A stretch of 64,000 nt of DNA, from the NCBI GenBank assembly GCA_035910535.1, contig JAMHXF010000111.1:279080-343079 (forward strand). The letters run 5' to 3'. Below are positions 1 through 9,564 of the stretch, piece by piece (position 1 is the first letter of the stretch; every line of letters starts with the position of its first letter). Both the position numbers and the translations under genes were made by a program. Source of the DNA: Archangium_A sp035910535. Its GTDB lineage: Bacteria > Myxococcota > Myxococcia > Myxococcales > Myxococcaceae. The notes under the pieces are model-generated. The model was not told where the DNA came from. It worked only from the letters and a program-made list of their open reading frames with translations, and searched no databases.

Positions 1-150
1 GGCGAGGAAGCTCTTCACCACCTTGATGACCACGTCTTTGGCGAAGCCTTCGGGCCCCACCGCGCTCGCGAGGAAGATCTCGGCCATGCCCCCTTCGGCC
101 AGCTTTCGCTTGATGACGTAGCGACCGACCGTCGTTCCCGGACCCAACAT
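1..150 (-). CDS. Ser/Thr protein kinase, N-terminal fragment
   Basis: Only the first 50 codons lie in the window; the gene runs off the left edge. The start is the ATG whose complement lies at 148-150. The peptide begins MLGPGTTVGRYVIKRKLAEG and shows the kinase glycine-rich loop (residues about 18-23, AEGGMA), then an invariant-lysine motif, VVIKVV, near residue 42. This order and spacing is that of Hanks-type bacterial kinases (Pkn family), which are abundant in myxobacteria. Whether it has C-terminal membrane or sensor domains cannot be seen. It is divergent from the PEGA-domain gene, with about 63 bp between the start codons for both promoters. Confidence 0.85.
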   Translation of the reverse strand, partial: MLGPGTTVGRYVIKRKLAEGGMAEIFLASAVGPEGFAKDVVIKVVKSFLA

Positions 151-213
151 TCCCCTGCCTCAGCTCCCTTGATAGAGACGCACCAGTCTAGGTCTCAACC
201 GGGTGGGGTCCAA

Positions 214-1770
214 ATGCGATTGGTGAGTGTGTGCGTGTTGATGGCGGGCTCGGTGTGGGCCGGCCAGAAGACCATGGTGCTGACGGCGGGCGATTGCTCC
301 GACGCGGCGTTGATCAGCGGTGCCAAAGATTTCAGAGACGCGACGCGCAAGCTCGTCGGCGGCGATGTCGTCGAGCCGGAGGTGGTGCTCGACATCGTTC
401 GGCCTCGGCCAACGCGCAGCGTTCAAGATCTCGAGCGACAGATTGATTCAGCGAAGACGCTCTTCTACGGCGGGCAGAACGAGCGCGCGCTCGAGTTGAT
501 TGAGCGTGCGTTGGTGGAGCTCGAGCGCGCCGAACCCGACGCCCGCCCGTGGAAGGTGACGGAGAACGCGTTGGTGTTGGAGGCCCTGGTCTTCAAGAAC
601 CTCGACCGCACGAAAGACATGAACGAGGCGTTTCGCCGCATTGTTCGCATCAACCCGACCGTCAAGCTCGACCCCGAGGCGCACGCGCCGAGCACCATCG
701 CCGCGCTCGACGTGGTGAAGCGTGAAGTGGCGCGCGCGAAGAAAGTGACGTTGTCGGTGCGCGTCGAGAGCGGGCCGGTCGGGAGCGTGGCCATCGACGG
801 TCAGGTGGTCGGCGTGACGCCGTTGAAGATCGACCTGTTGCCCGGCACGTACCGCGTGTCGTTGATGAACGGGCCGGCGCTGTCTTTCCCGCATCGCGTG
901 GAGCTGCCGCGTGACTCCAAGTTGAGTGTCGACCTCGCGTTCGAAGGCGCGGTGTCACGACAGCTGCCGTTGTGCATGGCAGGCGTCGATGACGGCGCCG
1001 CGCTCAAGTTGGCGCAGCTGGTGAGCGCCGAGCGCCTCGTGGTGTTGCGCAATCAGGCGAAGGTCGGCGCGCCGCCGTACATTTCCGGGGCGCTGTACGA
1101 CGTGCCGTCGTCTCGTCAGGAGCGCACTGGCGCCGTCGCACCGGAGCTCATCGGCAATCTGGCCACGTTTGTCGTCACCGGCCGCGAGCAGGCGGGTGTT
1201 CGCCGGCCTGACACTGCGCCAGAGCCCATCGCCGCAGCCGAGCTGAAGACGTTCCCGTCGCCCGCGCCCGTGAAGGACAGCGAGCCGCCGAAAGAAGCGC
1301 TCGTGCCCAGTGCGCCTCCGCCGGCGCCTTTGTTGAAGTCAGCGCCGCTCCCTGCGCCTGCTCCGTCGCCGGGCTTCCTGTCGACCGGCCGCGTCATCGG
1401 CTTCGTACTCATCGGCCTCGGCGTCGCGGCGAGCATCGGCGGCGGTGTCTCGTTCGGCCAACCGCTGGTGTGGACAGACACGGAGCCCGGCTCGAACGCG
1501 TTGCTCATCGCGAGGCCGGAGGAGCGGCTCGCTGGCATTCGTGCGCAGAACCCGATTCCGGGGAGCTCGTCGAAGGCCGGCCGTGAGGCCATCGCCATCG
1601 ACCAGCACCTCCACGACATGCGAGCGCTTGGCATCTCGCTCATCGGTGGTGGCGTGGCGGCGATGATCACCGGCGTGCTGGCGATCATCTTCTTCCCGCC
1701 GGGCGCGCCGACCGTGTCGGTGGCGCCAACCAACGGCGGGGCTTCCATGAGCCTCAGCGGCTCGTTCTGA
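214..1770 (+). CDS. Secreted/membrane PEGA-domain protein
   Basis: I chose the ATG at 214 because it starts a clear signal peptide (MRLVSVCVLMAGSVWAGQ); an in-frame start at 169 would add 15 non-hydrophobic residues. Residues about 70-165 are helical and TPR-like. Residues about 180-233 form a PEGA domain, with the pattern GSVAIDGQVVGVTP then LLPGTYRV. A Pro/Ala-rich linker follows, and two hydrophobic segments lie at about 393-414 and 470-494, giving an extracytoplasmic body anchored near the C-terminus. PEGA domains are carbohydrate-binding or surface-exposed modules common in Myxococcota. The substrate is unknown. It ends exactly where the convergent DUF962 gene ends, so there is no intergenic terminator space. 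Confidence 0.75.
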   Translation: MRLVSVCVLMAGSVWAGQKTMVLTAGDCSDAALISGAKDFRDATRKLVGGDVVEPEVVLDIVRPRPTRSVQDLERQIDSAKTLFYGGQNERALELIERALVELERAEPDARPWKVTENALVLEALVFKNLDRTKDMNEAFRRIVRINPTVKLDPEAHAPSTIAALDVVKREVARAKKVTLSVRVESGPVGSVAIDGQVVGVTPLKIDLLPGTYRVSLMNGPALSFPHRVELPRDSKLSVDLAFEGAVSRQLPLCMAGVDDGAALKLAQLVSAERLVVLRNQAKVGAPPYISGALYDVPSSRQERTGAVAPELIGNLATFVVTGREQAGVRRPDTAPEPIAAAELKTFPSPAPVKDSEPPKEALVPSAPPPAPLLKSAPLPAPAPSPGFLSTGRVIGFVLIGLGVAASIGGGVSFGQPLVWTDTEPGSNALLIARPEERLAGIRAQNPIPGSSSKAGREAIAIDQHLHDMRALGISLIGGGVAAMITGVLAIIFFPPGAPTVSVAPTNGGASMSLSGSF

Positions 1771-2133
1771 TCAGGCGCTCTTGGTCTGCGCGTGAACGCG
1801 CGGCGTGATGCCGTGCTTCTCGAGCTCGGCGTTCAACTTGCCCGTCGCCATGTACGCCCACATTTTCCAGTCGGAGACGAAGCTCCACGCCGGGTAGGTG
1901 AACGTCGCGGGGCGGTTCTTCTCGATGAAGAAGTGGCTGATCCACGCGAAGGCGTAGCCCGAGAGCAGCGCGCTCAAGATGTACGTGGGCGCCAGGTACA
2001 CGACGGCGAACACGAGGTTCAGCAGCGCGATGGACGTGCCGACGAAGTGCCACCAGCGCGTCGTCGGGAGCGAGTGCTCCTGAAGGTAGAAGGGCCAGAA
2101 CGCCTCGTACGTCTTGATGGCTTTTTCACTCAT
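1771..2133 (-). CDS. DUF962 / Mpo1-like membrane protein
   Basis: A 120-residue protein with two or three membrane segments (about 29-65). It has the conserved histidine-containing motifs of the Mpo1/YGL010w (DUF962) family: an early WWHFVGT block and WISHFFIEKNRPAT near residue 64. Yeast Mpo1 is an Fe(II)-dependent dioxygenase that shortens 2-hydroxy fatty acids, and the two histidine motifs are thought to bind iron. A similar lipid role here is inference from the family. Length matches the short bacterial members. Its start overlaps the stop of the upstream 83-residue gene by 4 bp (ATGA), so the two are probably co-translated. Confidence 0.85.
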   Translation of the reverse strand: MSEKAIKTYEAFWPFYLQEHSLPTTRWWHFVGTSIALLNLVFAVVYLAPTYILSALLSGYAFAWISHFFIEKNRPATFTYPAWSFVSDWKMWAYMATGKLNAELEKHGITPRVHAQTKSA

Positions 2134-2381
2134 TTGGCGAAGATCTTTCGAAAGAGGCCGAGAATGCCTTGTTCGTTCATCGGCTTGAGCTCGTCAACTT
2201 TGACCTGCTCGCGTTCGCCGGGCGCCGCGGGCGTCAGCTGCTGCTTGCCCTTGAGCTGATCTTTGCGCGAAGGGTCGAGCGACATGGTGCTGAACTCGTC
2301 TTCACCTTCGTAAGACACCTGCGCGCGCGGACGTGCGCCGGGAAGAGAAGGGGAGGAGCCTGAAGGGAGCTTGCCGGTCAT
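2130..2381 (-). CDS. Small hypothetical protein
   Basis: An 83-residue, mostly polar protein with no signal peptide or membrane segment. The first 20 residues are rich in Pro, Ser and Gly; the middle is charged (EGEDEF, PSRKDQLKGK); and the end is a short amphipathic stretch, GILGLFRKIFAK, that could lie against a membrane. I do not recognise a family. Its stop overlaps the start of the DUF962 gene by 4 bp, which is the main support for it being real. It is divergent from the DUF4398 lipoprotein gene, with about 70 bp between start codons. Confidence 0.55.
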   Translation of the reverse strand: MTGKLPSGSSPSLPGARPRAQVSYEGEDEFSTMSLDPSRKDQLKGKQQLTPAAPGEREQVKVDELKPMNEQGILGLFRKIFAK

Positions 2382-2451
2382 GGCCGATCACCATAGCGCA
2401 AGTTCCCCAAAAGATTGACCGACCCCCCCGTGCGTGGGAGCTTCCGCAGCG

Positions 2452-2792
2452 ATGTCGGCACCTTCTGCGAACCCCTTGCGGTGGGTACTGCTGGCGCTGA
2501 CGGTCGGCGCCTCGGGCTGCGGCCCTGTGCAGTCCACGGCGTACCTCATCGACACCGAGACCATGTTGGGTGCGGCTCAGACGGCTCAGGCCGACAAGCT
2601 CGCGCCCTACGAGTGGACGGCGGCGAACCTCTACATGGCCAAGGCGAAAGAAGAGGTCGGCTATTCCGACTTCGAGCAGGCCGTCGACTACGCCAAGAAG
2701 GCCGTCGATTTCGCCACGCGCGCGCGCGACACCGCGTTGAAGGTCGGCAAGCGCAACGAAGCCACCTCGTCGGAACCGCCGGTGCCTGCTCC

Positions 2793-2796
<4 letters not shown>
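2452..2796 (+). CDS. DUF4398-type lipoprotein
   Basis: I chose the ATG at 2452, giving 114 residues with a lipoprotein signal ending in GASGC (Cys about 23); a GTG at 2434 is the alternative. The mature part is one helical repeat: an early IDTETMLGAAQTA, then YEWTAANLYMAKAKEEVGYS and FEQAVDYAKKAVDFATRARD. This Y-x-A-x-x-L-x-x-A-K pattern is typical of DUF4398, found beside OmpA-like proteins in delta-type proteobacteria. The stop overlaps the start of the downstream OmpA gene by 4 bp (ATGA), so the two products are likely made together and work at the outer membrane or periplasmic face. Confidence 0.8.
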
Positions 2797-3977
<1,181 letters not shown>

Positions 3978-3990
3978 ACCTTTGCCTCCC

Positions 3991-4653
3991 ATGCCAGTGG
4001 TGCGCGTCGTCGCGCTGCTGGTGGTTGGGTTGCCGAGCTTCGCTGCGTTGATGGTCGGCTTTCCGCTGCTGGGTTTCTTCGCGCTCCGCGGGCCGCCTCT
4101 CGAGACCAGCGACTGGGTCGGCGGCGTCATCTTCTGGGGGCTGGCGACGGTCGGTGCGGTGGTGTCGGCGCGCGCGGCGCTCCGGGTGTGGCGAGGCGGC
4201 GCGTCGTTGTTGCCGGGGTTGACCCTGGTGAGCCCCGTGTTGCTCGTGGTGGGCCTGGCGGCTGGCGTGTGGGCCGCGTTCTCGATTCAAGAGGCCCACG
4301 TCGAGCGCCACGAGTCCGGCGCTCGTTCTGTCTGGTGTGAGCGACCGGAATTCGTCGGCCGCACCAATCAGAACGACTGCGAACGCGCCGCGCTCGACTG
4401 TCTCCACCTCGCGTGGGACGGCGCTGCACCAGAGTCAGGCGCTGCCGAGAAGCTGGCCGCCGCCCTCACGGTGCGCCGCCAACAGGCCGAGCGAGCCGCG
4501 TCGACGCGAGCGAAGAGCGACGGGTTCTACAGCGCCGCAGACGTGCGCGCGCTGGACCGACTGCGCGATGAGCTCCGCTTCGACGCGCGGAACCCGGAGG
4601 CGTCACGGGCTCGTCAGGCGGGGCTCGTGTGTCTCGCTACTCCAGGTTCTTGA
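3991..4653 (+). CDS. Putative multi-pass membrane protein
   Basis: About 220 residues from the ATG at 3991; a TTG at 3967 would overlap the OmpA stop and add 8 residues. Three hydrophobic segments (about residues 2-28, 40-60 and 70-95) are followed by a soluble tail with several Cys residues (WCERPEF, DCERAALDCLHLAWD), suggesting an extracytoplasmic disulfide domain. I do not recognise a family. It follows the OmpA gene closely and may share its transcript. Its 3' end overlaps that of the convergent coiled-coil gene by 17 bp. Confidence 0.6.
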   Translation: MPVVRVVALLVVGLPSFAALMVGFPLLGFFALRGPPLETSDWVGGVIFWGLATVGAVVSARAALRVWRGGASLLPGLTLVSPVLLVVGLAAGVWAAFSIQEAHVERHESGARSVWCERPEFVGRTNQNDCERAALDCLHLAWDGAAPESGAAEKLAAALTVRRQQAERAASTRAKSDGFYSAADVRALDRLRDELRFDARNPEASRARQAGLVCLATPGS

Positions 4654-5488
4654 AGCGGCTCGACACGCCGGTATTCGTACTCTCGCCGCTGGAGATGGGC
4701 GCGATGGGCTCCATCTTCCCTCCGATGAGCGCCTCGGCGTCTTTCACGCTCTGCTGCACGGCGTCGACACCGGTGAGCAGGTCATCGAGCTGCTCGGTCA
4801 GTTGATCCGGGCTCGTCATCGTCAACGCCTGGTCTCGCAGCAGACGAATCGAGTTCTCGATGAGGTTCATCTGCCCGCGTGCGCGCGCGAGGAAGGTCTC
4901 GATCTCCTTGATGGTCTCGAGCCGCTTCGTGAGCACGATGGCGTTCTTGGCGGCGAGATCGCGCACCGCCTCGTCGGTCATCTTTTCCTGCAGGTTCTCC
5001 TGCACCTTGATTTGGCGCTGCAGCTCGCCGACGTCGACCGCCTGGAGGTACGTCTCTGCGCGACGACACGCCGACGCCAGCCGCACGAAGCTCGAGTGGA
5101 GCTGCGCGAGCTTCTCGAGCTCGGTCGAGAGCAGGATCGCCTGGAACGACGGGTTGTGCTGCATGTCGCGTTCAATCTCGCGGCGCAGCTCGTCCAACGC
5201 CTTGGCGCGTTGCCACTCGCGTTCAGGCAGCTCCGACATCAGCTTGTCGACGCGCGCGCGATCGAGCTTCTCTTGCTCGGCGCGGGCCGACTCACGAACC
5301 GCGCGCTGAAACGGCTTCAGGTCGGGGCCCAGCACCAGCCACAGCGCCTCGAGGCCGAGCGCGCCGAGGCCGATCATCCAATCACCCGTCATCACCGAGG
5401 CCGCAGCAGCGCCGCCGAGCAACGACAGGTTGTAGACGTTGAGGAACGCCGCCTTCAGGTAGTTGGGCGCTCCACCTCCGGAAGACAT
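4637..5488 (-). CDS. Coiled-coil membrane protein, last gene of the ABC/OmpA operon
   Basis: A 283-residue protein. Residues about 10-57 carry two hydrophobic segments (YNLSLLGGAAAASVMTG, then WMIGLGALGLEALWLVLG). The rest is almost entirely charged heptad-like helix, for example EQEKLDRARVDKLMSELPER and RQIKVQENLQEKMTDEAVRD, so a long cytoplasmic or periplasmic coiled coil is expected. No catalytic motif is visible. The start codon shares a base with the stop of the ATPase gene (TGATG), so it is translationally coupled to the ABC transporter. I infer that it is a structural or regulatory partner of the transporter. The family is unknown to me. Confidence 0.75.
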   Translation of the reverse strand: MSSGGGAPNYLKAAFLNVYNLSLLGGAAAASVMTGDWMIGLGALGLEALWLVLGPDLKPFQRAVRESARAEQEKLDRARVDKLMSELPEREWQRAKALDELRREIERDMQHNPSFQAILLSTELEKLAQLHSSFVRLASACRRAETYLQAVDVGELQRQIKVQENLQEKMTDEAVRDLAAKNAIVLTKRLETIKEIETFLARARGQMNLIENSIRLLRDQALTMTSPDQLTEQLDDLLTGVDAVQQSVKDAEALIGGKMEPIAPISSGESTNTGVSSRFKNLE

Positions 5489-6312
5489 CAGAGCCCCACG
5501 CGGATGTTGCCTTGCACGTTCGAGCTGTGGAGCAGCTCGAGTACGTGGTTCTCGACGCGCTTGAACTCGGCGCTCTGCTTGACCGTCACGTCACGGCTCT
5601 CGAAGAACGGCACCTCGATGCGGTGCAGCACCTTCGCCGGCCGGTGCGAGAGCACGAAGATGACGTCAGCCAGGTACACGGCCTCGGCCACGTCATGGGT
5701 GACGAAGAGCACCGTGTTGTCCTCGGTGCGGAGCACGTCGAGAATCGTGGTCTGCATGCCCCAGCGTGTCTGCGGGTCGAGCGCGCCGAAGGGCTCGTCC
5801 ATCAAGATGAGCTGCGGCTTGTTCACCAGCGTGCGCGCGATGGCCACGCGCTGCTTCATGCCGCCCGAGAGCTGCTTGGGGAGCGCGTCGGCGAAGTCTT
5901 TGAGCCCGACCTTTTCGATGATGGCCAGCGAGAGCTGCTTGCGCTCGTTCTTGCCGATGCCCTGCAGCTCGAGGCCGTACTCGACGTTCTGCCGCACAGT
6001 GCGCCAGGCGAACGACGTGTAGCTCTGGAACACCATGCCGCGATCCCGGCCGGTGCCCGTCACGGTCTTGCCGTCGATGATGACCTCGCCTGAGTCGGGC
6101 GCGTACAAACCGGCGACGGCCTTGAGAATCGTGCTCTTGCCGCACCCCGATGGTCCGAGGAACACCGCGAGCTCGCCGATGCCGGGCTTGTTCGCGATGG
6201 TGAGGCTCACGTCTTCTACCGCCTGCACCGTGCGGCCTTTGCGGTCGGTGTACGACATGTAGAGGTCTTTGAGCTCCAGCTTGGGAATGCTGGCCTTCCC
6301 GAAGTCAGACAT
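5488..6312 (-). CDS. ABC transporter ATP-binding protein, nitrate/sulfonate/taurine type
   Basis: About 274 residues from the ATG at 6312; an in-frame start at 6330 is less likely. It shows Walker A GPSGCGKST, the Q-loop region, the signature LSGGMKQRVAIA, Walker B LILMDEPFGALD and the switch histidine in VTHD. The sequence is closest in style to the SsuB/TauB/NrtD family that powers import of sulfonates, taurine, nitrate or bicarbonate. The start lies 8 bp inside the end of the permease gene and the stop is coupled to the coiled-coil gene, so it is the fourth gene of a five-gene operon. The substrate cannot be told from sequence. Confidence 0.92.
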   Translation of the reverse strand: MSDFGKASIPKLELKDLYMSYTDRKGRTVQAVEDVSLTIANKPGIGELAVFLGPSGCGKSTILKAVAGLYAPDSGEVIIDGKTVTGTGRDRGMVFQSYTSFAWRTVRQNVEYGLELQGIGKNERKQLSLAIIEKVGLKDFADALPKQLSGGMKQRVAIARTLVNKPQLILMDEPFGALDPQTRWGMQTTILDVLRTEDNTVLFVTHDVAEAVYLADVIFVLSHRPAKVLHRIEVPFFESRDVTVKQSAEFKRVENHVLELLHSSNVQGNIRVGL

Positions 6313-7168
6313 CGGCTTCTCTCCAACCAAAGAGCAGACGATTGACGCCGCGAATCGCGATGTCGGTGAGAATGCCGATGACGCCGACGACGAAGATGCC
6401 GGCGAAGCTCCACTCGGGCTTCAGGTGCTGCGCGGCGAGCTGGAGGATGTAGCCGATGCCGCTCTGTGCGTTCACGATCTCCGCGAGGATGATGTACGTC
6501 CACGCGATGGCGTTCATCACGCGGAAGCCGTCGAAGATCTGCGGCAGCGCGGCGGGAATCAGCACGGTGCGAACGACCTGCGCTTTGGTCGCGCCCAGCG
6601 TGAACGCGGTCTGCACCAGCTCTTCAGGCACGAGTCGAATCGCGTCGACGACGGCTGGCAGCAGGTAGACGACGGTGCCCAGAAAGAGGAACGCCACCTT
6701 CTGCGTTTCGTCGATGCCGAACCACAGAATCAGCAGGGGAATGAAGGCGGTGATGGGCAGGTACCGCATCGGCGCCACGATGGGCTCGAAGATGCGGTTG
6801 ATGATTTCGAAGCTGCCCATGGCGATGCCCAGCGGCAGCGCGACGGCGAGCGACAAGCCGAACGCCTTGACGATGCGCAGCGCCGAGATGCCGACCGCGC
6901 CGAGCAGGTTCTTCTCGAAGATCAAATAGAAGAGGCTCTTCACCACCTGGTCAGGAGCGGGCAGAAAGAAGTGCGGCACCAGCGGCACCGATTCACCGTT
7001 GCGCTCGACCTGCAGGTAGCTGAGCACGCACCACGCGGCGACCAGCACGCTCACGCTGGTCAACGACGCGAGGCGCCCGGCGCCCGCAGAGATCGGGCTG
7101 CGCAACGACCAGAGCGGCGGCCTGGCGCGCGCTCTGGGCGTGACCTTCACTTCACCGTCACTGGGCAT
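6305..7168 (-). CDS. ABC transporter permease, SsuC/TauC/NrtB type
   Basis: A 287-residue inner-membrane protein with about six transmembrane segments. An N-terminal segment after a basic stretch is followed by the binding-protein-dependent transport fold. The EAA-like loop that contacts the ATPase is visible around FTLGATKAQVVRTVLIPAALP (residues about 190-210). It overlaps the upstream binding-protein gene by 11 bp and the ATPase gene by 8 bp. Only one permease gene is present, so a homodimer is expected, as in SsuC and TauC systems. Confidence 0.9.
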   Translation of the reverse strand: MPSDGEVKVTPRARARPPLWSLRSPISAGAGRLASLTSVSVLVAAWCVLSYLQVERNGESVPLVPHFFLPAPDQVVKSLFYLIFEKNLLGAVGISALRIVKAFGLSLAVALPLGIAMGSFEIINRIFEPIVAPMRYLPITAFIPLLILWFGIDETQKVAFLFLGTVVYLLPAVVDAIRLVPEELVQTAFTLGATKAQVVRTVLIPAALPQIFDGFRVMNAIAWTYIILAEIVNAQSGIGYILQLAAQHLKPEWSFAGIFVVGVIGILTDIAIRGVNRLLFGWREADV

Positions 7169-8804
7169 TGAGCACGACCTTGATGTCCGTGCGGCGGTTC
7201 AACGCGCGGCCATCTTCGGTCTCGTTCGGCGCCACCGGCTTCGCGCTGCCCTGACCGACGGTCACGAAGCGCTTGGGGTCGAGGTTGAAGTTCTTCACCA
7301 GGTACGCCTTCACCGAATCGGCGCGGCGACCCGACAACGTCTTGTTCGACGCTTCATTGCCGCGCGAGTCGGTGTTGCCTTCGACCTGCAGGTACGTGTT
7401 GCCGAACGCGAGCATCGTCTCGCCGAGCGAGTCGAGCGTGAAGTAGCTGCCCGGCATGATCTCGTCGCTGCCCGTCGTGAAGTGAATCGACAGGCTCTTG
7501 TTCACGATGGCGCGGTCGCTGACCTTCGGCTTGTCCTTGAAGGCGAACGTCTCTTCGACCTTCTGGCTCGCATAGTCCTTCGCGAGCGCGGCCACGAAGC
7601 GCGAGTCACGGAAGTCAGGCGCGTCGACGACGGTGTTCACGACGCCCTTCTTGCGCCAGATGACGAACGCGCCGTTGAAGAGCGAGTCGAAGTACGACTT
7701 CGGGCCCGCCAGGCCGAAGAACAGCGCGTTGTCTGCGTAGCTGGTGAGCTTGAGGCCCGACAGCATTCCCGACACGTCGTCGGTGGTGAGCTTGAGCGCA
7801 TCGGCGATGAGCTGGTTGGTGCTCTGCGGGTCTTCCTGCATCACGCTGATGGCGTCGAACCAACCCGCCACGAAGCCCTGAATCGCGCCCGGCGCTTCGT
7901 CGACGATCTGCTGCCGCGCGACGAGCGTGTCGGCGATGACGTTGGTGGCCGCGGTGGTGCTGACCAGCACGTGCGCGTCACCTTCACGCGCGGCGACGGC
8001 GCCCGAGAGATCCGGCTCCCACGTCACGGCGGCGTCGACGCGGCCTGCCTTGAACATCGCGGCGGCCTGCGGTGCTTCAGCGGTGAAGACGATGTTCTTC
8101 TCGATTTCAGCGCGGTCTTGCGGCGAAAGCCCCGACTGCGAGAGCAGGAACAGCAACAGCCAGTGCGACGGCGTGTACTTCGTCGAGGCGATCTTCTTGC
8201 CCTTCAGATCTTCGACCGACTTGATGGTCTTGAGCGACACGATGCCGTCGCCACCGCGGCTCCAGTCTTCCTGGATGATGGCGCGCGCCTTGAGGCCCTT
8301 CTCTTTGAGCTCGCTGGCTTCACGCGCGAACGAGTCGACGGTGTCCCACATCACGTCGATGTCACCCTTGATGAACGCGGCCAACTTCGCGCTCGGGTCC
8401 TCGAGGAGCACGAACTCCACGTCGAGGCCGTACTTCTTCTTGTAGAGGCTGCTCGGTGAGCCCGGCTTCAAGCCGCCGTTGGCGACGATGCCAGGCGCGT
8501 GGCCGGCCCACGTGTTGATGCCCACGCGCAGCGCGCGGTTGAGCCCCTGCGTGCCAGTGGCCGCGCCGCCCGCGACGTTGAGGCCACCTTCACGAGGCGC
8601 ATCGCGCAGGCCCTCGTTGATGTTGGCGAAGTCGATCTTGGTGACGTCGTCGCCGCCCTCAGGCTTCTTGCCGTCGGGCGTCGTGCCCGTCGAAGCGCCC
8701 GACCATTCCTTCAGGCGGTCGCCGTATTTCTTGAAGCCCACGAAGCCGATGACGCCGAGCGCCACCAGCACGATGAACAACTTCCCGAACGGAGTCAGTT
8801 TCAT
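7158..8804 (-). CDS. NMT1/SsuA-like substrate-binding protein fused to an OmpA peptidoglycan-binding domain
   Basis: 548 residues with three parts. Residues about 7-25 are a single membrane anchor (LFIVLVALGVIGFVGF) with no cleavage or lipobox motif. Residues about 85-415 are a periplasmic binding domain of the NMT1/SsuA/TauA kind (LRVGINTWAGHAPGIVANGG, later KGKKIASTKYTPSHWLLLF). Residues about 430-548 are an OmpA/MotB domain (FTTGSDEIMPGS, VEGNTDSRGNEASN, SGRRADSVKAYL). A normal importer binding protein diffuses freely or is lipid-tethered; this one would be fixed both to the inner membrane and to peptidoglycan. It sits directly upstream of the matching permease and ATPase, so the domains are used together. 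Confidence 0.92.
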   Translation of the reverse strand: MKLTPFGKLFIVLVALGVIGFVGFKKYGDRLKEWSGASTGTTPDGKKPEGGDDVTKIDFANINEGLRDAPREGGLNVAGGAATGTQGLNRALRVGINTWAGHAPGIVANGGLKPGSPSSLYKKKYGLDVEFVLLEDPSAKLAAFIKGDIDVMWDTVDSFAREASELKEKGLKARAIIQEDWSRGGDGIVSLKTIKSVEDLKGKKIASTKYTPSHWLLLFLLSQSGLSPQDRAEIEKNIVFTAEAPQAAAMFKAGRVDAAVTWEPDLSGAVAAREGDAHVLVSTTAATNVIADTLVARQQIVDEAPGAIQGFVAGWFDAISVMQEDPQSTNQLIADALKLTTDDVSGMLSGLKLTSYADNALFFGLAGPKSYFDSLFNGAFVIWRKKGVVNTVVDAPDFRDSRFVAALAKDYASQKVEETFAFKDKPKVSDRAIVNKSLSIHFTTGSDEIMPGSYFTLDSLGETMLAFGNTYLQVEGNTDSRGNEASNKTLSGRRADSVKAYLVKNFNLDPKRFVTVGQGSAKPVAPNETEDGRALNRRTDIKVVLNAQ

Positions 8805-8837
8805 GATCGGCCCTTGTACGAATGAAAGACGGAAGGA

Positions 8838-9506
8838 TTACGGCTTGGCGGCAGGCGCCGCGGGAGCGTTGAAGAAGCCCAGCACTTGAGTCACCTGGCC
8901 CTTGCGGCCTTCGGCGGCGGCGCCCACTGCGGCGAGTTGTTCGGTGCGCCGGGTGATGTCGGCGCGCAGTGAAATGACCTGATCTTCGAGCTGCGCGATC
9001 TTCGCTTGCGCGTCGGTGATGGCCTTCGCGGTCTGCTGCTCGTTGAGGCGCACGTAGGTCTCGAGCGCCTTGAGCTGGTTCTGCGCGGCACCGACGATCT
9101 TCGAGATCTCGAAGCCGAACGCCTTGAGCGAGGCCTCGACGATCTGCCGCTTCACGTCGACCGGCGTCGCTTCCGGGAGGCTCTTGAGCAGCTCTTCTGC
9201 TTTGCGCACGCGGTCGAGCTCGGCGGTGTCCATGCCGGCGCCTTTGAAGACGGCGTCGAAGTCGACCTCCGCGGGCGTCACGGGCCCGGTGGGCGTAGGA
9301 ATGGCGGCGCGGCTCGGAGCGGCCGGCGGTGCGGCGGCTCCACGCTTCGGCGCGCTCTGACCGGCGAGCTCAGCCACGAGTTCTGCAGCGCTCTTTTCGC
9401 CGTCTTCAGCAGTGACGGCCTGCGTGCCACCTGCCGGAGTTCCGTCGTCTTTCACTTCGACGAAGAGCCCCAACAGCTTCGACCCCAGGCCTTTTTCTTC
9501 GGGCAT
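8838..9506 (-). CDS. Coiled-coil protein, first gene of the ABC/OmpA operon
   Basis: 222 residues with no signal peptide or membrane segment, so probably cytoplasmic. It opens with EEKGLGSKLLGLFVEVKDDG, then an Ala/Pro-rich linker (residues about 25-85). A compact helical block follows (FDAVFKGAGMDTAELDRVRK, then SLPEATPVDVKRQIVEASLK), then a coiled coil from about 135 to 200 (LNEQQTAKAITDAQAKIAQL and following heptads). I do not recognise a family. It lies 33 bp upstream of the binding-protein gene and heads the operon. Together with the last gene it gives the transporter two coiled-coil partners. Confidence 0.75.
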   Translation of the reverse strand: MPEEKGLGSKLLGLFVEVKDDGTPAGGTQAVTAEDGEKSAAELVAELAGQSAPKRGAAAPPAAPSRAAIPTPTGPVTPAEVDFDAVFKGAGMDTAELDRVRKAEELLKSLPEATPVDVKRQIVEASLKAFGFEISKIVGAAQNQLKALETYVRLNEQQTAKAITDAQAKIAQLEDQVISLRADITRRTEQLAAVGAAAEGRKGQVTQVLGFFNAPAAPAAKP

Positions 9507-9534
9507 GGCGTGCTCTTAGCAGACACAAATTCCG

Positions 9535-9557
9535 CACTCCGGCGAATTGTGGGAGTG
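9535..9557. promoter_or_regulatory. Inverted repeat in a divergent promoter region
   Basis: The 58-bp gap between the ABC/OmpA operon start (9506) and the GAF gene (9565) contains CACTCC and GGAGTG as inverted 6-bp arms separated by 11 bp. The spacing of one helical turn plus suits a dimeric repressor or activator controlling one or both directions. No -10/-35 pair is clear. The GAG-rich right arm also lies where a ribosome site for the GAF gene would be, so translational use is an alternative. Confidence 0.35.
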
Positions 9558-9564
9558 TTTCCGC

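Noticed and set aside
4337..6022. A 561-codon plus-strand frame
   Set aside because: It overlaps the well-supported ABC ATPase and coiled-coil genes; composition is shadow-like.
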